Positions 38,601 through 44,998 are shown, numbered from the stretch's first letter. The stretch: DNA of 64,000 nt from Branchiostoma floridae (GCF_000003815.2 NC_049979.1:5034065-5098064), one strand, 5' to 3'. The notes: generated by a model from the sequence alone, not told the origin. Program-made: numbers and translations.

Positions 38601-41600
38601 GTAGTACCCTAGTTATCAGAGTACAGCACCAGCCGGCCAAGGGACTTACAGGGCATGTTGCTATGGTCTTGGAAAAGACTTGTAGCCGCTGACCGTTGTT
38701 CTCTGGCAACCAGGGTTAACTCCTCCAGACTGTTTCCAGGGCTTATACATCCCAGCTCTAGGGCCAATATGCCCCCCAAGAAATTCTACAGCAGGCCCTC
38801 CTAAGTTAGACCCTGATAAATATTACTTAGTTCGGCATGGTCTGATATCCTGGCTACATGACCTGCTATAGCTAGGAACACTTCCATCCGTATAGCCCCA
38901 ATTTTACAGGACTGAAATGTCCTACGCCAGGACTGTGCCATTTCCAGTGTCTTTTATCAGCCAGGTGTTGATGCTCAGTTATTTCAATACAATGATTAGT
39001 ACTGAAATACAGTAGAAGCAAGTTAATTGCACAACGGATAATTGCACACTTCTGTTTATTGCACAGGATCACCAAATTCCGTGGTGGTGCGGCCCAGCTT
39101 GATAACTTCACTTTGTCAAAGACTTTTTAAAAGACTTGTGAAAGAAGCCCATTTGACCCGCAAGGTTGAGAAAATGTAAGGCGTTTCCCCATCGGTGCTG
39201 ATGTGAATTTTGGCCATTGTTGTTATGACTTCGTGTGGAGGTCAAATGAAGCACAGCTGGCTCAGTCAGCAATACATCTGGATAAGGTTCCTTTTACTGG
39301 AAGAAATTGCCACAGAAGGGACAAAAGGTCACCCAGCGCTGCAACCACCGGCTTCCCAGAAGGCCCTGCTGATGCAAAACTTAATCCTTGCCATGGGTAG
39401 AGATTGTCTTTGTTACCTCCGAGAAGGTGGTCTTCGTTTGGTCACCATGGTCATGACGTCACTTTGTTTTTGGTGATGTATGTGTGCTTCATCCGTACTG
39501 TAAATCGTACAAAGCAGCTTCAAAATAAGCAATTTATAATGGCATGCGAAAACAAATATAAATTGGAAAACTTCTACTAATGTCATAGAATATTCCAAGG
39601 TCAAAGAAGATGTTAAAGAACAAGGTGGATTTGTATGTACGTACATGTAACAGCTACATTGTGTTTGTACATATCTATCGTGCTATAGTACCCTATCCAT
39701 TGTGGCTGTTACATGTAGGCAGTTATTCAGGTCAAGATTCTGGGCCCCAAGCAGATTTTCAAGAAGTGCATCATTACCAACTGACACACCCTTCCTGGGA
39801 GTAGTGTAATTTGAATTTTAAATTTTAGATTATCTGGGTGTATTTTCAGCCAGTAGGGACCCAATGTGTTGAGTAATGAGGCTGTTAAACGTGGTGGAGG
39901 CGCCATAATATAATCCATAGACAGCCTACTCATGTAACGTTAGATCAATGACCTCAAGTAGGGACACCTGGCACTAAGCTTTAACAGTGTTATCAACTCG
40001 TCTTACAATTTCTTATCATATACATCTACAACAAGAATGGCCTATTTGGTGTTAAGCAAGTTCACGTTTATTCGGTGGGGTAACCTATATCCGTTATTTT
40101 TAAAACAGTATTTAACTATGTCAAGTTGACATTATTTAATAATTTTTGAAACCACCATATCCGTCAACTTGATATCTCTAAATACCATGTTCTTGATAAA
40201 AAACAACGGATATAGGATACCTCGCGGATAAAGGTGAACTAACATGACATCCCTAAATGTCTGTTCTATAATGTGTGTTCTTACTTCAATACTTGTGTCC
40301 CAATGTTTGTTCTTGGTATAGCCTTGCCATTTTTGTCCTAAGCTGCCACCACGCCCACATTCTGAAGCAATGGAATATATGCTTCAGTTATTGCAAATTG
40401 ACTATGGCTCCAGGTCCAACAATGAGTAATGACTGTGGCTATGTGACTCTCCTGTTCTCTTGGCAGAGTTCCAGCTTTGTTGGAGGCACAGGGGGCAGTA
40501 CATTGTGTTTTTGTGTGAAAGGTGCTACGCCACATGCCCTCACACCTTAGGCACCTCCTAAGAGGGTCTGCATGCTCTCTTCCTTATGTCGTAGCCGACC
40601 TAACCCCCCCCCCTGGTATTTTTATTCCCCGTAACGCGTAGGGAAAACCATCTTATCACGTAATTCGAAGCAAGGCGACCAAATTTAGCGTAATTGTCTT
40701 TCTTGATGTAGCGTTATACATGTAGGTAGGGGGTTCTTCTGAATTCAGCGTAAATCGTTGTCGGAACCCCCCATGCAGACCCTTTACTATCCATCTAAGC
40801 ATGGCAATATTGCTTGCCAGGCATGGTAACTACAATGTACTTAATTCTCATGTGGTATTAAAATACATCCTGGTGTAAGTTGAGTTTAATGTTAGGCCAT
40901 TTTGATTTAAACATATGGATGACATCCTCTTGGAACACAAAAACTGATGCAAATAAAAAAAGTTTGACCCCCCCCCCCCCCCCAAAAAAAAATTGTCATC
41001 ATTATGAAATCTTAAGTGGCCAGGAAGGTTGAACAAATGACTGAACAGCATAACCTTATGCTGAACAAGAGATTCTTCATTCTTGTTCTTCCACATCTTC
41101 TTTGACCTTGGAATATTCTATGACATTAGTATAAGTTTTCCAATATTTGTTTTTGCAATTGACAGCATTTATATGCTTATTTTAAAGCTGGTTTGCACGA
41201 TTTACAATATGGTTGAAAACTTTATGTATTTTTGGAAATGGCTGAAAATTGATACTCATGTGGATGTCATCCATATAATCAAATTAACATGGCCTTAGTT
41301 GTTTTTGGTAGCATGATGTAATAGTTAATTAGTAACTGCCTTGGTGTTGAGAAAAGAAAGCTGTACCATGTGATGTGGTAGAGACAGGTACTGTAAATGC
41401 ATTTAAATTTGCGGGGATTTAATTTCGCGGTAGCGGAAAAAAGGACTTTTCGCTGTGGTTTTAAGTTCGCAGTAGCACCAGGCACTGTAGTCTCATACAG
41501 CCATGTAAATATGTTTGCGGCGGTTTTAAGTTTGCAGTGAAGCGGCCACTGTGAAAACCACGAACATCAAACCACAGCAAAACTTTCTGCATTTACAGTA

Positions 41601-43083
41601 ACTGATCCAGACTGTAGATTTTCCACAAAGTAGGACATTAGGCCCAATAAGGTTAAGGGATATAGGGCCAAATCAGATTCACCTTTCCAAGTGAATGGCA
41701 AAACCATAGCAGCAGCATAACAGGCAGTGCACTACATGCACATGTATGAGACATTTATACAGAGTGTTTGTACAGTATAATGTTTACAATGGGTTGAATA
41801 CTAATAAACAACAAAGACAACAACAACAACAACAATATCAGCACTACAGATAGCACTCTTTTCTTCTGTCCAACAAATTTTGTGGTCTGGAATCTTCTAA
41901 AGCTCATCTCTTTGTCTTGACTAAGTACCCAGAGAAATGGCATGATCAAACCCCATTTCCCCCTATCTACACTGCACCATTTGGCATTCCATCATGTAAG
42001 GCCCTTATGTAGTGTACTTGTGCCTTCAGTATGTTATCATTATTTCTGCCTGGTCCTCTCATTTCTGCCAGTGTCCCCATGCGGAACCTTCTTCAAATGT
42101 CACCATTTCCACTGGCACTGTGCAATATGACCATGCAGCTATTGAAGTGGTATTTGTGTGACATATATGAATGCAGAAGTCTGTGAACCATGTGGAGATC
42201 TTAGGGAGAAATGCCAGCTTGTCATTTACACAGTCCTCACTCCCACCTCATGACGTGGGACATACAGGTACACTGCTTAGAAGACAGCAGGTGTATGTGA
42301 ATATTAGGACAACACTGTCAGGCTAGGCTGAGTCTAGCTGCTGTATGGTATTGCTAGGATGACTTTGAGGATGATACGAGATAATGTGACAGCAGCTTTT
42401 TAGCTGCTTTGAAAGGTGCAGATGTGTATTTTCATTGACTAAGTCTTCTTCCTACTGTTCTATGTAGTATTGAGTGGTAGGGACACAGATGGTTATATAC
42501 ATTACTGGGAACTTTGGATGGTAAATATAATGTTGTGTACTTCATGAACTACAAAAAGTTTGAAATGAGCTACTTACGGGGTTCAAGTACATGACATTTT
42601 TGTTCACAGGATTTTTCTACAAAAATAGTAAAAAAAAATGATATTTCAAAAATCCATAATCTATTAAGGAAAGGTGCTAGATCAAAATTTTAAGATGTTT
42701 TATGATCCTTGTGACAGACTCTTTTTGCCCACAAAATTTTATGCAAAAATATTGAGTAGAAACTATCCCACCTAGTAGTAAAACATACATAGAGCTTTAT
42801 TGAGCGACAATTGTAACAGTTCAAACTTTGTTGCGCGACAATTGTAACAGGTACAATGTATGGCAATCTGAATATACATGGGAGTTGAACTATGTACTAT
42901 TGCAAATATCTAACAACTAATCTAATCTAATGAATCAGTATAAACATGACATGTATGCCTTCCTTGTTTTCCAGGGGAGGTGTGATGACTCCTGGCACAG
43001 CCTACAAGGACACCAGCCTTGTGGAGCGGCTGAGTGACAGAGGTGTGATTTTCTCCATCACTGCACCTGCAGCATCCAACTAA
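2544..43083 (+). CDS. SCCPDH: SCCPDH, saccharopine dehydrogenase-like oxidoreductase (last six coding exons; 5' part outside window)
   Basis: The coding join is 2544-2661, 3907-4026, 14919-14975, 24531-24651, 36519-36600 and 42975-43083, giving about 200 C-terminal residues; the vertebrate protein is about 430. Every junction joins in phase and every intron is GT/AG. Recognition rests on family blocks read in order: VPFPGADASVVRRTQ, then PVQFGAY leading into a hydrophobic segment, YPRLFSLGYFS with EGPTQKQ, FIGTGYS, EAGYVTTPIVMVQAA and GGVMTPGTAY near the end. The family is a putative NAD(P)-type oxidoreductase related to fungal saccharopine reductase, membrane- and lipid-droplet-associated in vertebrates; its substrate is not settled, so the name does not imply a role in lysine breakdown. 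The N-terminal dinucleotide-binding fold is encoded left of the window. It is transcribed toward the kinesin gene on the other strand. The start codon and promoter are not visible. Confidence 0.9.
2806..2920. repeat. Long hairpin repeat, copy 1
   Basis: Arms of about 40 bases, near-perfect: ATGCCAAAAAGCAGTTACTC ... GAGTAACTGCTTTTTGGCA, loop of about 10 bases. The outer part ATGAAGGTTAGACATCCAGG is on the left only. Other copies at 23890-24037, 24690-24813 and 60877-60963 show it is a dispersed foldback element. As RNA it would form a stem of pre-miRNA length or more. Confidence 0.8.
3580..3712. repeat. Foldback element related to the CTCCAAGCAGA family
   Basis: Imperfect inverted repeats: AATCTCCATGCAGATCTACC, GGAGTTTGGCTGGCCA and their complements meet around 3640. 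A diverged copy is at 23640-23728. Ends resemble the CTCCAAGCAGAGG foldbacks at 11713 and 12608. Confidence 0.6.
3907..4026 (+). CDS. SCCPDH: SCCPDH coding exon with the membrane segment
   Basis: Forty codons in phase 0, after the acceptor TTATAG and before GTACTC. It begins VQFGAYACVSAF and continues with a run of about 20 mostly hydrophobic residues (Leu, Val, Met, Gly, Phe), then TKFSWGRWLLSK. Vertebrate SCCPDH has a hydrophobic stretch at this position, which probably anchors the protein to a membrane or lipid droplet. No other frame here is open across the exon with matching splice sites. Confidence 0.9.
4135..4457. mobile_element. hAT-type MITE, copy 1 (8-bp TSD CTGTGTGG)
   Basis: Ends CAGGGTTTTAGCCAGC and GCTGGCTAGAATCCTG, flanked by perfect 8-bp duplications CTGTGTGG at 4127-4134 and 4458-4465. 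The 8-bp duplication and CAGGG-like termini fit hAT. Interior is AT-rich and has no transposase. Confidence 0.88.
4579..4778. mobile_element. GTTCACCTTTATC foldback MITE, copy 1
   Basis: A 200 bp near-palindrome: TGCTAGTTCACCTTTATC, GGTAACCTATATCCGTTGT, then the complement to AAAGGTGAACCAGCGTTA. Other copies at 40052-40245, 50240-50457 and 62739-62951. Whole-length hairpin of this kind is typical of MITEs; superfamily undetermined. Confidence 0.8.
5025..5234. mobile_element. CTGTAAATGCA MITE, copy 1
   Basis: About 210 bp, ends TACTGTAAATGCAGAA and AAATGCATTTACA. Internal repeats of TTCGCGGTGG and CGCGAACTTAAAACCAC make several nested hairpins. Copies at 7511, 12169, 22362, 41389, 56571 and 63703. 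TA at each end in the best copies suggests a Tc1/mariner-type duplication. Confidence 0.8.
6019..6369. mobile_element. CAGGGCTCGAAATAC hAT-like MITE, copy 1
   Basis: Inverted termini CAGGGCTCGAAATAC ... ATTTCGAGCCCTG, with internal runs of 'cctgcac/gtgcagg'. ATCCA occurs just outside both ends (offset by one base on the left). Copies at 15786, 19264, 26708, 54789 and 57263; no transposase. Confidence 0.8.
7511..7718. mobile_element. CTGTAAATGCA MITE, copy 2
   Basis: TGTAAATGCAGAAATGTTTG at the left end and GTAAATGCATTTACAC at the right, with the internal GCGAACTTAAAACCAC blocks of the family. The left terminal bases are eroded. Confidence 0.75.
8051..8417. mobile_element. GGCCACACCAATTT MITE, copy 1 (TSD TTA)
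   Basis: Terminal inverted repeats GGCCACACCAATTTAATTTC... with complement ending at 8417, flanked by TTA on both sides. The ends pair for about 25 bases. A 3-bp TNA duplication fits PIF/Harbinger-type elements. Other full copies at 37370, 45158 and 49884. Confidence 0.82.
8743..8870 (-). repeat. LINE-like 3' end, inverted copy
   Basis: Reverse complement of the tail family: TTTATTCATGAAAGCTC, GGCCTGCAGGCCGC and TTGAGGTCATGAGG occur in reverse order to 25042-25170. Confidence 0.55.
9912..10254. repeat. Tandem duplication, two ~173 bp units
   Basis: Units start at 9912 and 10085; both carry CATACTGTATTATTT, CTTGCACTGTTGTCATT, GAGGAAAAGAAAGAAGG (or near) and ATTCTGAGATTTGTTGATGG. The copies differ by small indels, so the duplication is not recent. 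Confidence 0.8.
11713..11845. mobile_element. Mutator-like foldback MITE with 10-bp TSD
   Basis: A 133 bp element with arms ACTCTCCAAGCAGAGGTTGG ... CCTCTGCTTGGAGAGT, flanked by perfect AGTACAAGCT at 11703-11712 and 11846-11855. Duplications of 9-10 bp are usual for Mutator-type elements; that assignment is inference. Confidence 0.82.
12169..12362. mobile_element. CTGTAAATGCA MITE, copy 3
   Basis: Complete copy with TACTGTAAATGCAGAAATG and GCATTTACAGTA ends; TA on both sides of CTGTAAATGC ... GCATTTACAG. Confidence 0.82.
12608..12956. mobile_element. Mutator-like foldback MITE (TSD GAGGAAGGT) split by a pogo-like element
   Basis: Arms CCTCCAAGCAGAGGTTAGGC ... GCCTAACCTCTGCTTGG, paired through about 85 bases, flanked by GAGGAAGGT at 12599-12607 and 12957-12965. 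The centre of the hairpin holds the 166 bp element at 12698-12863. The duplication of 9 bp agrees with the 10 bp at 11713-11845. Confidence 0.82.
12698..12863. mobile_element. CAGTAGAAG pogo/Tigger-like MITE (TA TSD), copy 1
   Basis: Ends CAGTAGAAGGCTCTTAATTG and TAACTGGCTTCTACTG with TA on each side (12696-12697 and 12864-12865). Internally it repeats GTGCAATTA in both directions. Copies at 15105, 39010 and 59478. Confidence 0.82.
13121..13565. repeat. Tandem repeat, three 153 bp units
   Basis: Units begin AAGATCCATAAGTTTGAAG at 13121, 13274 and 13427, an exact 153-base spacing, and differ by a few substitutions. The third is slightly shorter. No reading frame runs through them. Confidence 0.88.
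14404..14517. repeat. (GAGT)n microsatellite
   Basis: About 28 copies of GAGT with one interruption near 14461. The repeated THSL frame on the - strand is a by-product and not a gene. Confidence 0.95.
14919..14975 (+). CDS. SCCPDH: SCCPDH coding exon (19 codons)
   Basis: A very small exon, phase 0 on both sides, after CTTTGCAG and before GTGAGT. It reads YPRLFSLGYFS then HEGPTQKQ. The same spacing of an aromatic/Leu-rich strand and an EGPTQKQ-type turn follows the membrane segment in SCCPDH homologues. It lies between introns of about 10.9 and 9.6 kb, so automatic gene finders could miss it. Confidence 0.9.
15105..15267. mobile_element. CAGTAGAAG pogo/Tigger-like MITE, copy 2
   Basis: Left end CAGTAGAAGCCAGTTAATTG, right end CCGTGCTTCTACTG; TA follows the right end. 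The left TA is lost or altered. Confidence 0.78.
15786..16403. mobile_element. CAGGGCTCGAAATAC hAT-like MITE, copy 2, with a nested element
   Basis: Left end CAGGGCTCAAAATACC, right end ATTTTGAGCCCAG. It is about 620 bp rather than 350, because the element at 15819-16044 has been inserted after TGTATGCAGGTT. The rest of the family sequence resumes at AGTGCAGGTTAAAGT. Confidence 0.78.
15819..16044. mobile_element. AAGCTAAGGGCACAAC MITE, copy 1 (nested)
   Basis: Inverted termini AAGCTAGGGGCACAACCCGC ... GGTTGTGCCCTTAGCTT. GC-richer than its host. A longer copy, about 308 bp, lies at 44157-44464 and shares GTTCAGGCTGTA, GGGCAGGCGCGTC and GATTGCCCACGTTTTGG. Confidence 0.8.
16446..16600. repeat. 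Foldback repeat, AAATTTTGTTCCAACACAAC arms
   Basis: Arms of about 40 bases: AAAAAGTTTAAATTTTGTTC with CAACACAAC, and their complement ending at 16585. The outer CTCATCTGTGTTGGTA resembles the ends of 58029-58398 and 30990-31160, so the three may be one loose family. Confidence 0.7.
17584..17730. repeat. GGCCACACCAATTT MITE, partial
   Basis: TTA then GGCCACACCAATTTTATTTG and the related interior (TTCAGAGCCACACACA); the right terminus is missing. Confidence 0.65.
19264..19758. mobile_element. CAGGGCTCGAAATAC hAT-like MITE, copy 3, with a ~137 bp insert
   Basis: Termini CAGGGCTCGAAATAGC and GTATTTCGAGCCTTG. Family sequence is broken after GTTACCTGCACC near 19585 and resumes at ACCAGTGCAGATATGCAG near 19722. 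The insert ends AATAAACCATTATTATT, a retroposed-RNA-like tail. Confidence 0.75.
19884..21452. repeat. Tandem array of four units (342-570 bp) including a pogo-like terminus
   Basis: Units start at TTTTTTCAAAGTCACATGCC-like positions 19884, 20454, 20796 and 21159. Each carries TTCCATTTTGCTCATCGACA, GGCCACCTGCAGACTC and GAAGCTTCAAAATCATCCCG. The first three end in the right end of the pogo-like family (ATAGACAGGTTTGACTGTA); the fourth stops before it. The first unit is longer because of a different dispersed repeat at about 19950-20127, related to 57838-57985. On the - strand, 21361-21555 is open for 64 codons (LIEEVILELHEQVRTLW), perhaps a relic of an element protein. Confidence 0.82.
22362..22537. 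mobile_element. CTGTAAATGCA MITE, copy 4
   Basis: ACTGTAAATGCAGAAATG to AAATGCATTTACAG, slightly shorter than other copies by internal deletion. Confidence 0.78.
22709..22760 (-). repeat. Possible LINE 3' end (TTTATTGCGCAACGA)
   Basis: TTTATTGCGCAACGAC with GGTACAATGTATGGCA is shared with 42797-42870, and loosely with 14573-14620. It could be the reversed 3' tail of another non-LTR family; only the similarity is seen. Confidence 0.35.
23640..23728. repeat. Foldback element, diverged copy of 3580-3712
   Basis: GACTCCCTTTGGCTGGC, CTCCTTGGCCAGCTTTG and TCTGCTTGGAGATTAG follow the order of 3580-3712 with many changes. Confidence 0.5.
23890..24037. repeat. Long hairpin repeat, copy 2
   Basis: TTTAGACATCCAGGTAATAA and ATGCCAAATAGCAGTTACTC, complemented by GAGTTACTGCTATTTTGGCA. 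The same compensating changes are in both arms (AAATAGC with GCTATTT), so arms were probably homogenised or copied as a unit. Confidence 0.8.
24184..24474. mobile_element. hAT-like MITE with CAGGGCTCGAAAT termini, different interior (TSD TATCT)
   Basis: Termini CAGGGCTCGAAATTC ... TATTTCGAGCCCTG match the family at 6019, but the inside is built of 'ggtgcac/gtgcacc' motifs. Flanked by exact TATCT at 24179-24183 and 24475-24479, indicating a 5-bp duplication. Confidence 0.82.
24531..24651 (+). CDS. SCCPDH: SCCPDH coding exon
   Basis: Forty codons plus one base, after TGTCTTACAG. The peptide runs IEGASFNMQFIGTGYS, then an acidic linker (EDGDYDG) and ends TQVEGP. The FxGxGYS block and the VEGPEAGY join to the next exon are typical of the C-terminal domain. 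The donor is the weak GTCAGA; it is chosen because G at 24651 plus AG at 36519 makes the Glu codon of the conserved PEAGY. The stronger-looking GTGGAA upstream at 24638 would remove conserved residues. Confidence 0.88.
24690..24813. repeat. Long hairpin repeat, copy 3
   Basis: GTCGATGAAGGTTAGACATC, ATTCCAAAAAGCAGTTACTC, and complement TAGTAACTGCTTTTTGGCA. It begins about 40 bases after the donor of the 24531-24651 exon. Confidence 0.8.
24826..24914. repeat. GTTAATGCCCC inverted-repeat element
   Basis: GTTAATGCCCCGGCC at the left and GGCGGGGCATTAAC at the right, 89 bp in all; the only copy I saw. The gap starts 28 bases later. Confidence 0.6.
24942..25041. other. Assembly gap (100 N)
   Basis: Exactly 100 N, the usual placeholder for a gap of unknown size. 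Inside the SCCPDH intron, so it does not interrupt known exons. Confidence 0.98.
25042..25170 (+). repeat. LINE-like 3' end, starting at the gap
   Basis: TCTGTATCTCTGTTATACTT, CTCATGACCTCAATGAAAAG, GCGGCCTGCAGGCC, then TGAATAAACAAAGGTTCAAA. The 5' part is hidden by the gap. Confidence 0.6.
26038..26364. mobile_element. CAGGGTTGGACAAGT MITE, copy 1
   Basis: Left end CAGGGTTGGACAAGTTTTC, right end GTGGACTTGTCCAACC without the last bases. Interior of 'cacttgccc/gggcaagtg' repeats. Full copy at 52286-52623, partial at 34647-34810. The CAGGG start suggests another hAT-like group. Confidence 0.75.
26708..27054. mobile_element. CAGGGCTCGAAATAC hAT-like MITE, copy 4 (TSD AAATT)
   Basis: CAGGGCTGGAAATACCACC to AGTATTTTGTACCCTG, flanked by exact AAATT at 26703-26707 and 27055-27059. 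This supports a 5-bp duplication for the family. Confidence 0.82.
28420..28680. repeat. Inverted-repeat element shared with 53445-53785
   Basis: Shares GGGCTGACTGCCTTGG, ACTTGCTAGCTACCCGG and TCTGGCTCCCAGGGTA with the reverse complement at 53515-53600, and CATTTAAGT/GGAGTTTAAGCC type arms around its centre. Degraded. Confidence 0.5.
29678..29910. repeat. Tandem duplication, two ~120 bp units
   Basis: GCTTGACACAAAAGGATACC at 29678 and its copy at 29800, each followed by CTCAATTGTGGAGGA and ACTTGAATTGGGATGGCA. Confidence 0.82.
30264..30976. mobile_element. 713 bp AT-rich element with ACTAGAGWCCATTCC termini
   Basis: Inverted ends ACTAGAGACCATTCCAAGAC, then ACCATG, and the complement CATGGTGTCTTGGAATGG with ACTCTAGT. 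Inside, 'accatttt/ttgtaaatggt' repeats are frequent between 30480 and 30740. No other copy in the window and no target duplication seen. Confidence 0.6.
30990..31160. repeat. Foldback repeat AACACAAAAATTGGACTC, short copy
   Basis: TAACACAAAAATTGGACTCA at the left, TGAGTCCAATTTTTGTGTTG at the right, followed by CAACACAGATGAACTTTCA as in 58029-58398, from which it differs by a short centre. Confidence 0.7.
32541..33446. mobile_element. Non-autonomous pogo/Tigger-like transposon, 906 bp
   Basis: CAGTCAAACCTGTATTAGCG, GGCCACC at the left; GGCCGCTATAGACAGGTTTG, ACTG at the right; TA on each side (32539-32540 and 33447-33448). Subterminal 'gtcccttg' occurs in both arms. No transposase frame. Same termini as 348-1791 but a different interior. 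Confidence 0.82.
33616..33730. repeat. GGCCACACCAATTT MITE, partial
   Basis: TTAGGCCACACCAATTTTAT and the AAAAAAATTAGATTGG-type interior; right end missing. Confidence 0.6.
34647..34810. repeat. CAGGGTTGGACAAGT MITE, left half
   Basis: CAGGGTTGGACAAGTCCACT and the 'ggcaagtg' core, then sequence matching the interior of copy 1 in reverse (TTAACAGTCATTTACAT); the right end is absent. Confidence 0.7.
36519..36600 (+). CDS. SCCPDH: SCCPDH coding exon
   Basis: Exon of 82 bases, after TCTTTCCAG and before GTGAGT. It supplies the end of the Glu codon, then AGYVTTPIVMVQAAITLL and KEMKKFPA, and two bases of a Lys codon completed by the next exon. The AGYVxTPIxMVQAA helix is the most conserved part of the C-terminal domain. 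The gap in intron 24652-36518 does not touch it. Confidence 0.92.
37370..37722. mobile_element. GGCCACACCAATTT MITE, copy 2
   Basis: GGCCACACCAATTAATTTG to TTTGATGTGGCC; flanks TCA and TTA, consistent with a changed TNA duplication. Confidence 0.78.
38083..38283. mobile_element. AGGGTCTGCATG MITE, copy 1
   Basis: AGGGTCTGCATGGGGGGTCC at the left and GAGCATGCAGACCC at the right, with 'tacgctaaat/acgaattacg' motifs between. The reverse-oriented copy is at 40563-40783, about 2.3 kb away in the same intron. Confidence 0.78.
39010..39118. repeat. CAGTAGAAG pogo/Tigger-like MITE, left part
   Basis: CAGTAGAAGCAAGTTAATTG with TA before it; the right third is lost after CAGCTTGATAACTTC. Confidence 0.7.
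40052..40245. mobile_element. GTTCACCTTTATC foldback MITE, copy 2
   Basis: TTAAGCAAGTTCACGTTTAT to GATAAAGGTGAACTAAC. Shared GGTAACCTATATCCGTT in both arms. Confidence 0.78.
40563..40783. mobile_element. AGGGTCTGCATG MITE, copy 2 (inverted)
   Basis: AGGGTCTGCATGCTCTC to CCCCCATGCAGACCCT. It runs opposite to 38083-38283 and has a C-rich insertion near 40608. Confidence 0.78.
40895..41294. mobile_element. GGCCATGTTGATTTGATT element, copy 1 (TSD TTA)
   Basis: Termini GGCCATTTTGATTTAAAC ... ATCAAATTAACATGGCC, 400 bp, flanked by TTA on both sides. Copies at 61374-61774 and 63417 to beyond the window end. A run of about 18 C (40970-40988) is private to this copy. GGCC ends plus TTA resemble the GGCCACACC family; perhaps both PIF/Harbinger-like. 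Confidence 0.8.
41389..41600. mobile_element. CTGTAAATGCA MITE, copy 5 (inverted)
   Basis: TACTGTAAATGCATTTAAAT at the left and TTCTGCATTTACAGTA at the right, reversed relative to copies 1-4. TA at each end. Confidence 0.82.
42975..43083 (+). CDS. SCCPDH: SCCPDH terminal coding exon and stop
   Basis: Starts after TTTTCCAG with the last base of the Lys codon, then GGVMTPGTAYKDTSLVERL, a short tail ending APAASN, and TAA at 43081-43083. The KxGGVxTPGxAF-type block followed by a helix with Leu/Arg and a GIEFS-like strand is how SCCPDH ends. The stop position agrees with the vertebrate C-terminus to within a few residues. Confidence 0.92.
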
Positions 43084-43811
43084 TGACTGTCCCAAAACAC
43101 AGCCTCAACCTGCCAATAGTTCATCCTCTACAAATATAGCACACAACATCTCACATTTCCAGGCAGGAGGCAGTGGGGAGTCGTGGGGACCATGAAGAGT
43201 TATGGCCTTGCCAGCGGCGGAGAACTTTTCATGTATGAATGTCATCATGAAAGATGGGAAGCCGAATCAATGTACCATTCCTTATAGATATATACACAAT
43301 AGGATAGGCACGACATGTAAGTTTAACCTAGTATGTAAGAGAGTTACAAACAACAGGTAACATCCACAGGTCACTCCTTGTGAAGTTTATAGAAAAGTAG
43401 ACACAAAATGAACGCATCATTTCTGGAATGATAAGGCAGTTCAAACTACATGTAGTTCGATACTGTAAATCAAAGTGTTTTCTTGGTAATATCTACGGAA
43501 AAAGCTGTACATGATCATGATAAGAAAGAAAGAAATCGATAAAACTATTAAGCAATTCTTGCTATTCATGCTGCTTTAGAGAATACCTCTAGATAGTAAA
43601 TGTTGTACAATGCATTAGAAGTATGATGGTTTTGTTTTTATTGCAATATGATTATTTCTTAAACTGGTTATTGATATATTATAATTCACATTATTTAATA
43701 GTCACTTTGTTAAACAGGATTGCTTGTCCACATATTCCGAAGTAGGAGGGCAACATTTCCTGATACAGTTGTGGGAGATGGAGTGTATCTGTGTAATAAT
43801 GAAATCACTAA

Positions 43812-43817
43812 ATTAAA
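43812..43817 (+). promoter_or_regulatory. Possible polyadenylation signal ATTAAA for SCCPDH
   Basis: ATTAAA, the commonest variant signal, about 730 bases after the stop and followed by a GT-rich stretch from 43830. I saw no AATAAA between the stop and this point. The assignment is an inference. Confidence 0.3.
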
Positions 43818-44156
43818 TATTCTAAAGCTGGTATGTGAAGTTAGAGGGGGAGGGGGGTGAAGCTGCTATTTGAGTATGTGGAAATACTTGTAGTAATATG
43901 CATGGTAACCATTGCTTCCAGTGCTTTACCACTAAGTCCAGATAGTGTATCAATATCTTGTACACCTGTCCCTGAATCTGCCAAAGGACAGGTGTAACAA
44001 CAACAAAGTATAAATGACTATGACCACTAGCTTGTAGTTTGTCATATGTTATGTAGTTACTCACTTACAGTGTAGAACATGTTACTCACTTACAGTGTAG
44101 AACAAACATGTAAGACCAGTATATGACCAGGAGAGGTCAGTGCCTACCAGCTAGTA

Positions 44157-44464
44157 AAGCTAAGGGCACAGCCTGCCTTACGTGCAATTTGTCCGCACGT
44201 TTTTTTTTTAGGCCACATCCAAAACGCTCTGAAAATGTTCAGGCTGTACAGGGCAGGCGCGTCACCTGTACTGGCACGTACAGGTGACACGAGTTTTGCC
44301 TGCACGTTAAGTTCTATGGCGTGTCTGCAAGCTCCAAAATCTGTCAGATTCCCTACGAGTTTGTACGGAGGCGTTACTTACCACTTACGGATCCTAAAGA
44401 TTGCCCACGTTTTGGAACGTACACAGCACGTATTTGCACGCACGGCGGGTTGTGCACTTAGCTT
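44157..44464. mobile_element. AAGCTAAGGGCACAAC MITE, copy 2
   Basis: AAGCTAAGGGCACAGCCTGC to GGTTGTGCACTTAGCTT, 308 bp, with the same core as the nested copy at 15819-16044. Confidence 0.8.
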
Positions 44465-44531
44465 GGCGTGCATGTTCACAGGCAAGCATGTTCCAATCAA
44501 TCTGAAGTAACCATGTACTGACAAGTTGGAT

Positions 44532-44672
44532 TCTCCAAGCAGATGTGGGAAGATTTACAACTTCAAACCTTCGTCACCAGTAGACTGCATCCCTTCCTTA
44601 TCATCTACTGTCAAAAAGAGGATCTTACCTGTAGATTGTTATCTCCTCAATACATCTGCTTGGAAGTCAGGC
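44532..44672. repeat. CTCCAAGCAGA foldback, third copy
   Basis: TTCTCCAAGCAGATGTGGGA and complement ATACATCTGCTTGGA. No clear target duplication; the arms are shorter than in 11713-11845. Confidence 0.55.
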
Positions 44673-44867
44673 TTGCTCTGGGGAGATATGAAAATAATGA
44701 ATAGAGGCACATTAACATGTAGTAGTTACCAAACTGTGTACAGTACACTCTGTAGTACTGCTGCTGTATATTTTTGCTGCTCCTGCTGGTAAAGGACTTC
44801 CTTGAGACTTGAAGTGTGTGTGTGTCTTGTCTTTTTGGCACTGAGGTTTGTTGAACATCATCTAGTA

Positions 44868-44905
44868 CAGTCAAACCTGTATCGATGGCCACCTTTGCAT
44901 CATTG
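44868..44905. repeat. Fragment of a pogo/Tigger-like left end
   Basis: TA then CAGTCAAACCTGTATC and GGCCACCTTTGCAT, then family similarity stops. Confidence 0.7.
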
Positions 44906-44998
44906 TTCAACCTTACTAACCACTTAGATTTCATCAGGAAGGAAATTTTGTTTCCGAAGTTTCCTTTATTTGCATGGTTGCATCAACTTTTGGGTTCC

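Larger units (their letters stand above)
36601..42974 (+). other. SCCPDH intron, 6.4 kb
   Basis: Named repeats: 37370-37722, 38083-38283, 39010-39118, 40052-40245, 40563-40783, 40895-41294, 41389-41600 and a LINE-like end near 42797-42870. Stretches 36601-37369, 38284-39009, 39119-40051 and 41601-42796 hold no feature I can support. Confidence 0.55.
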
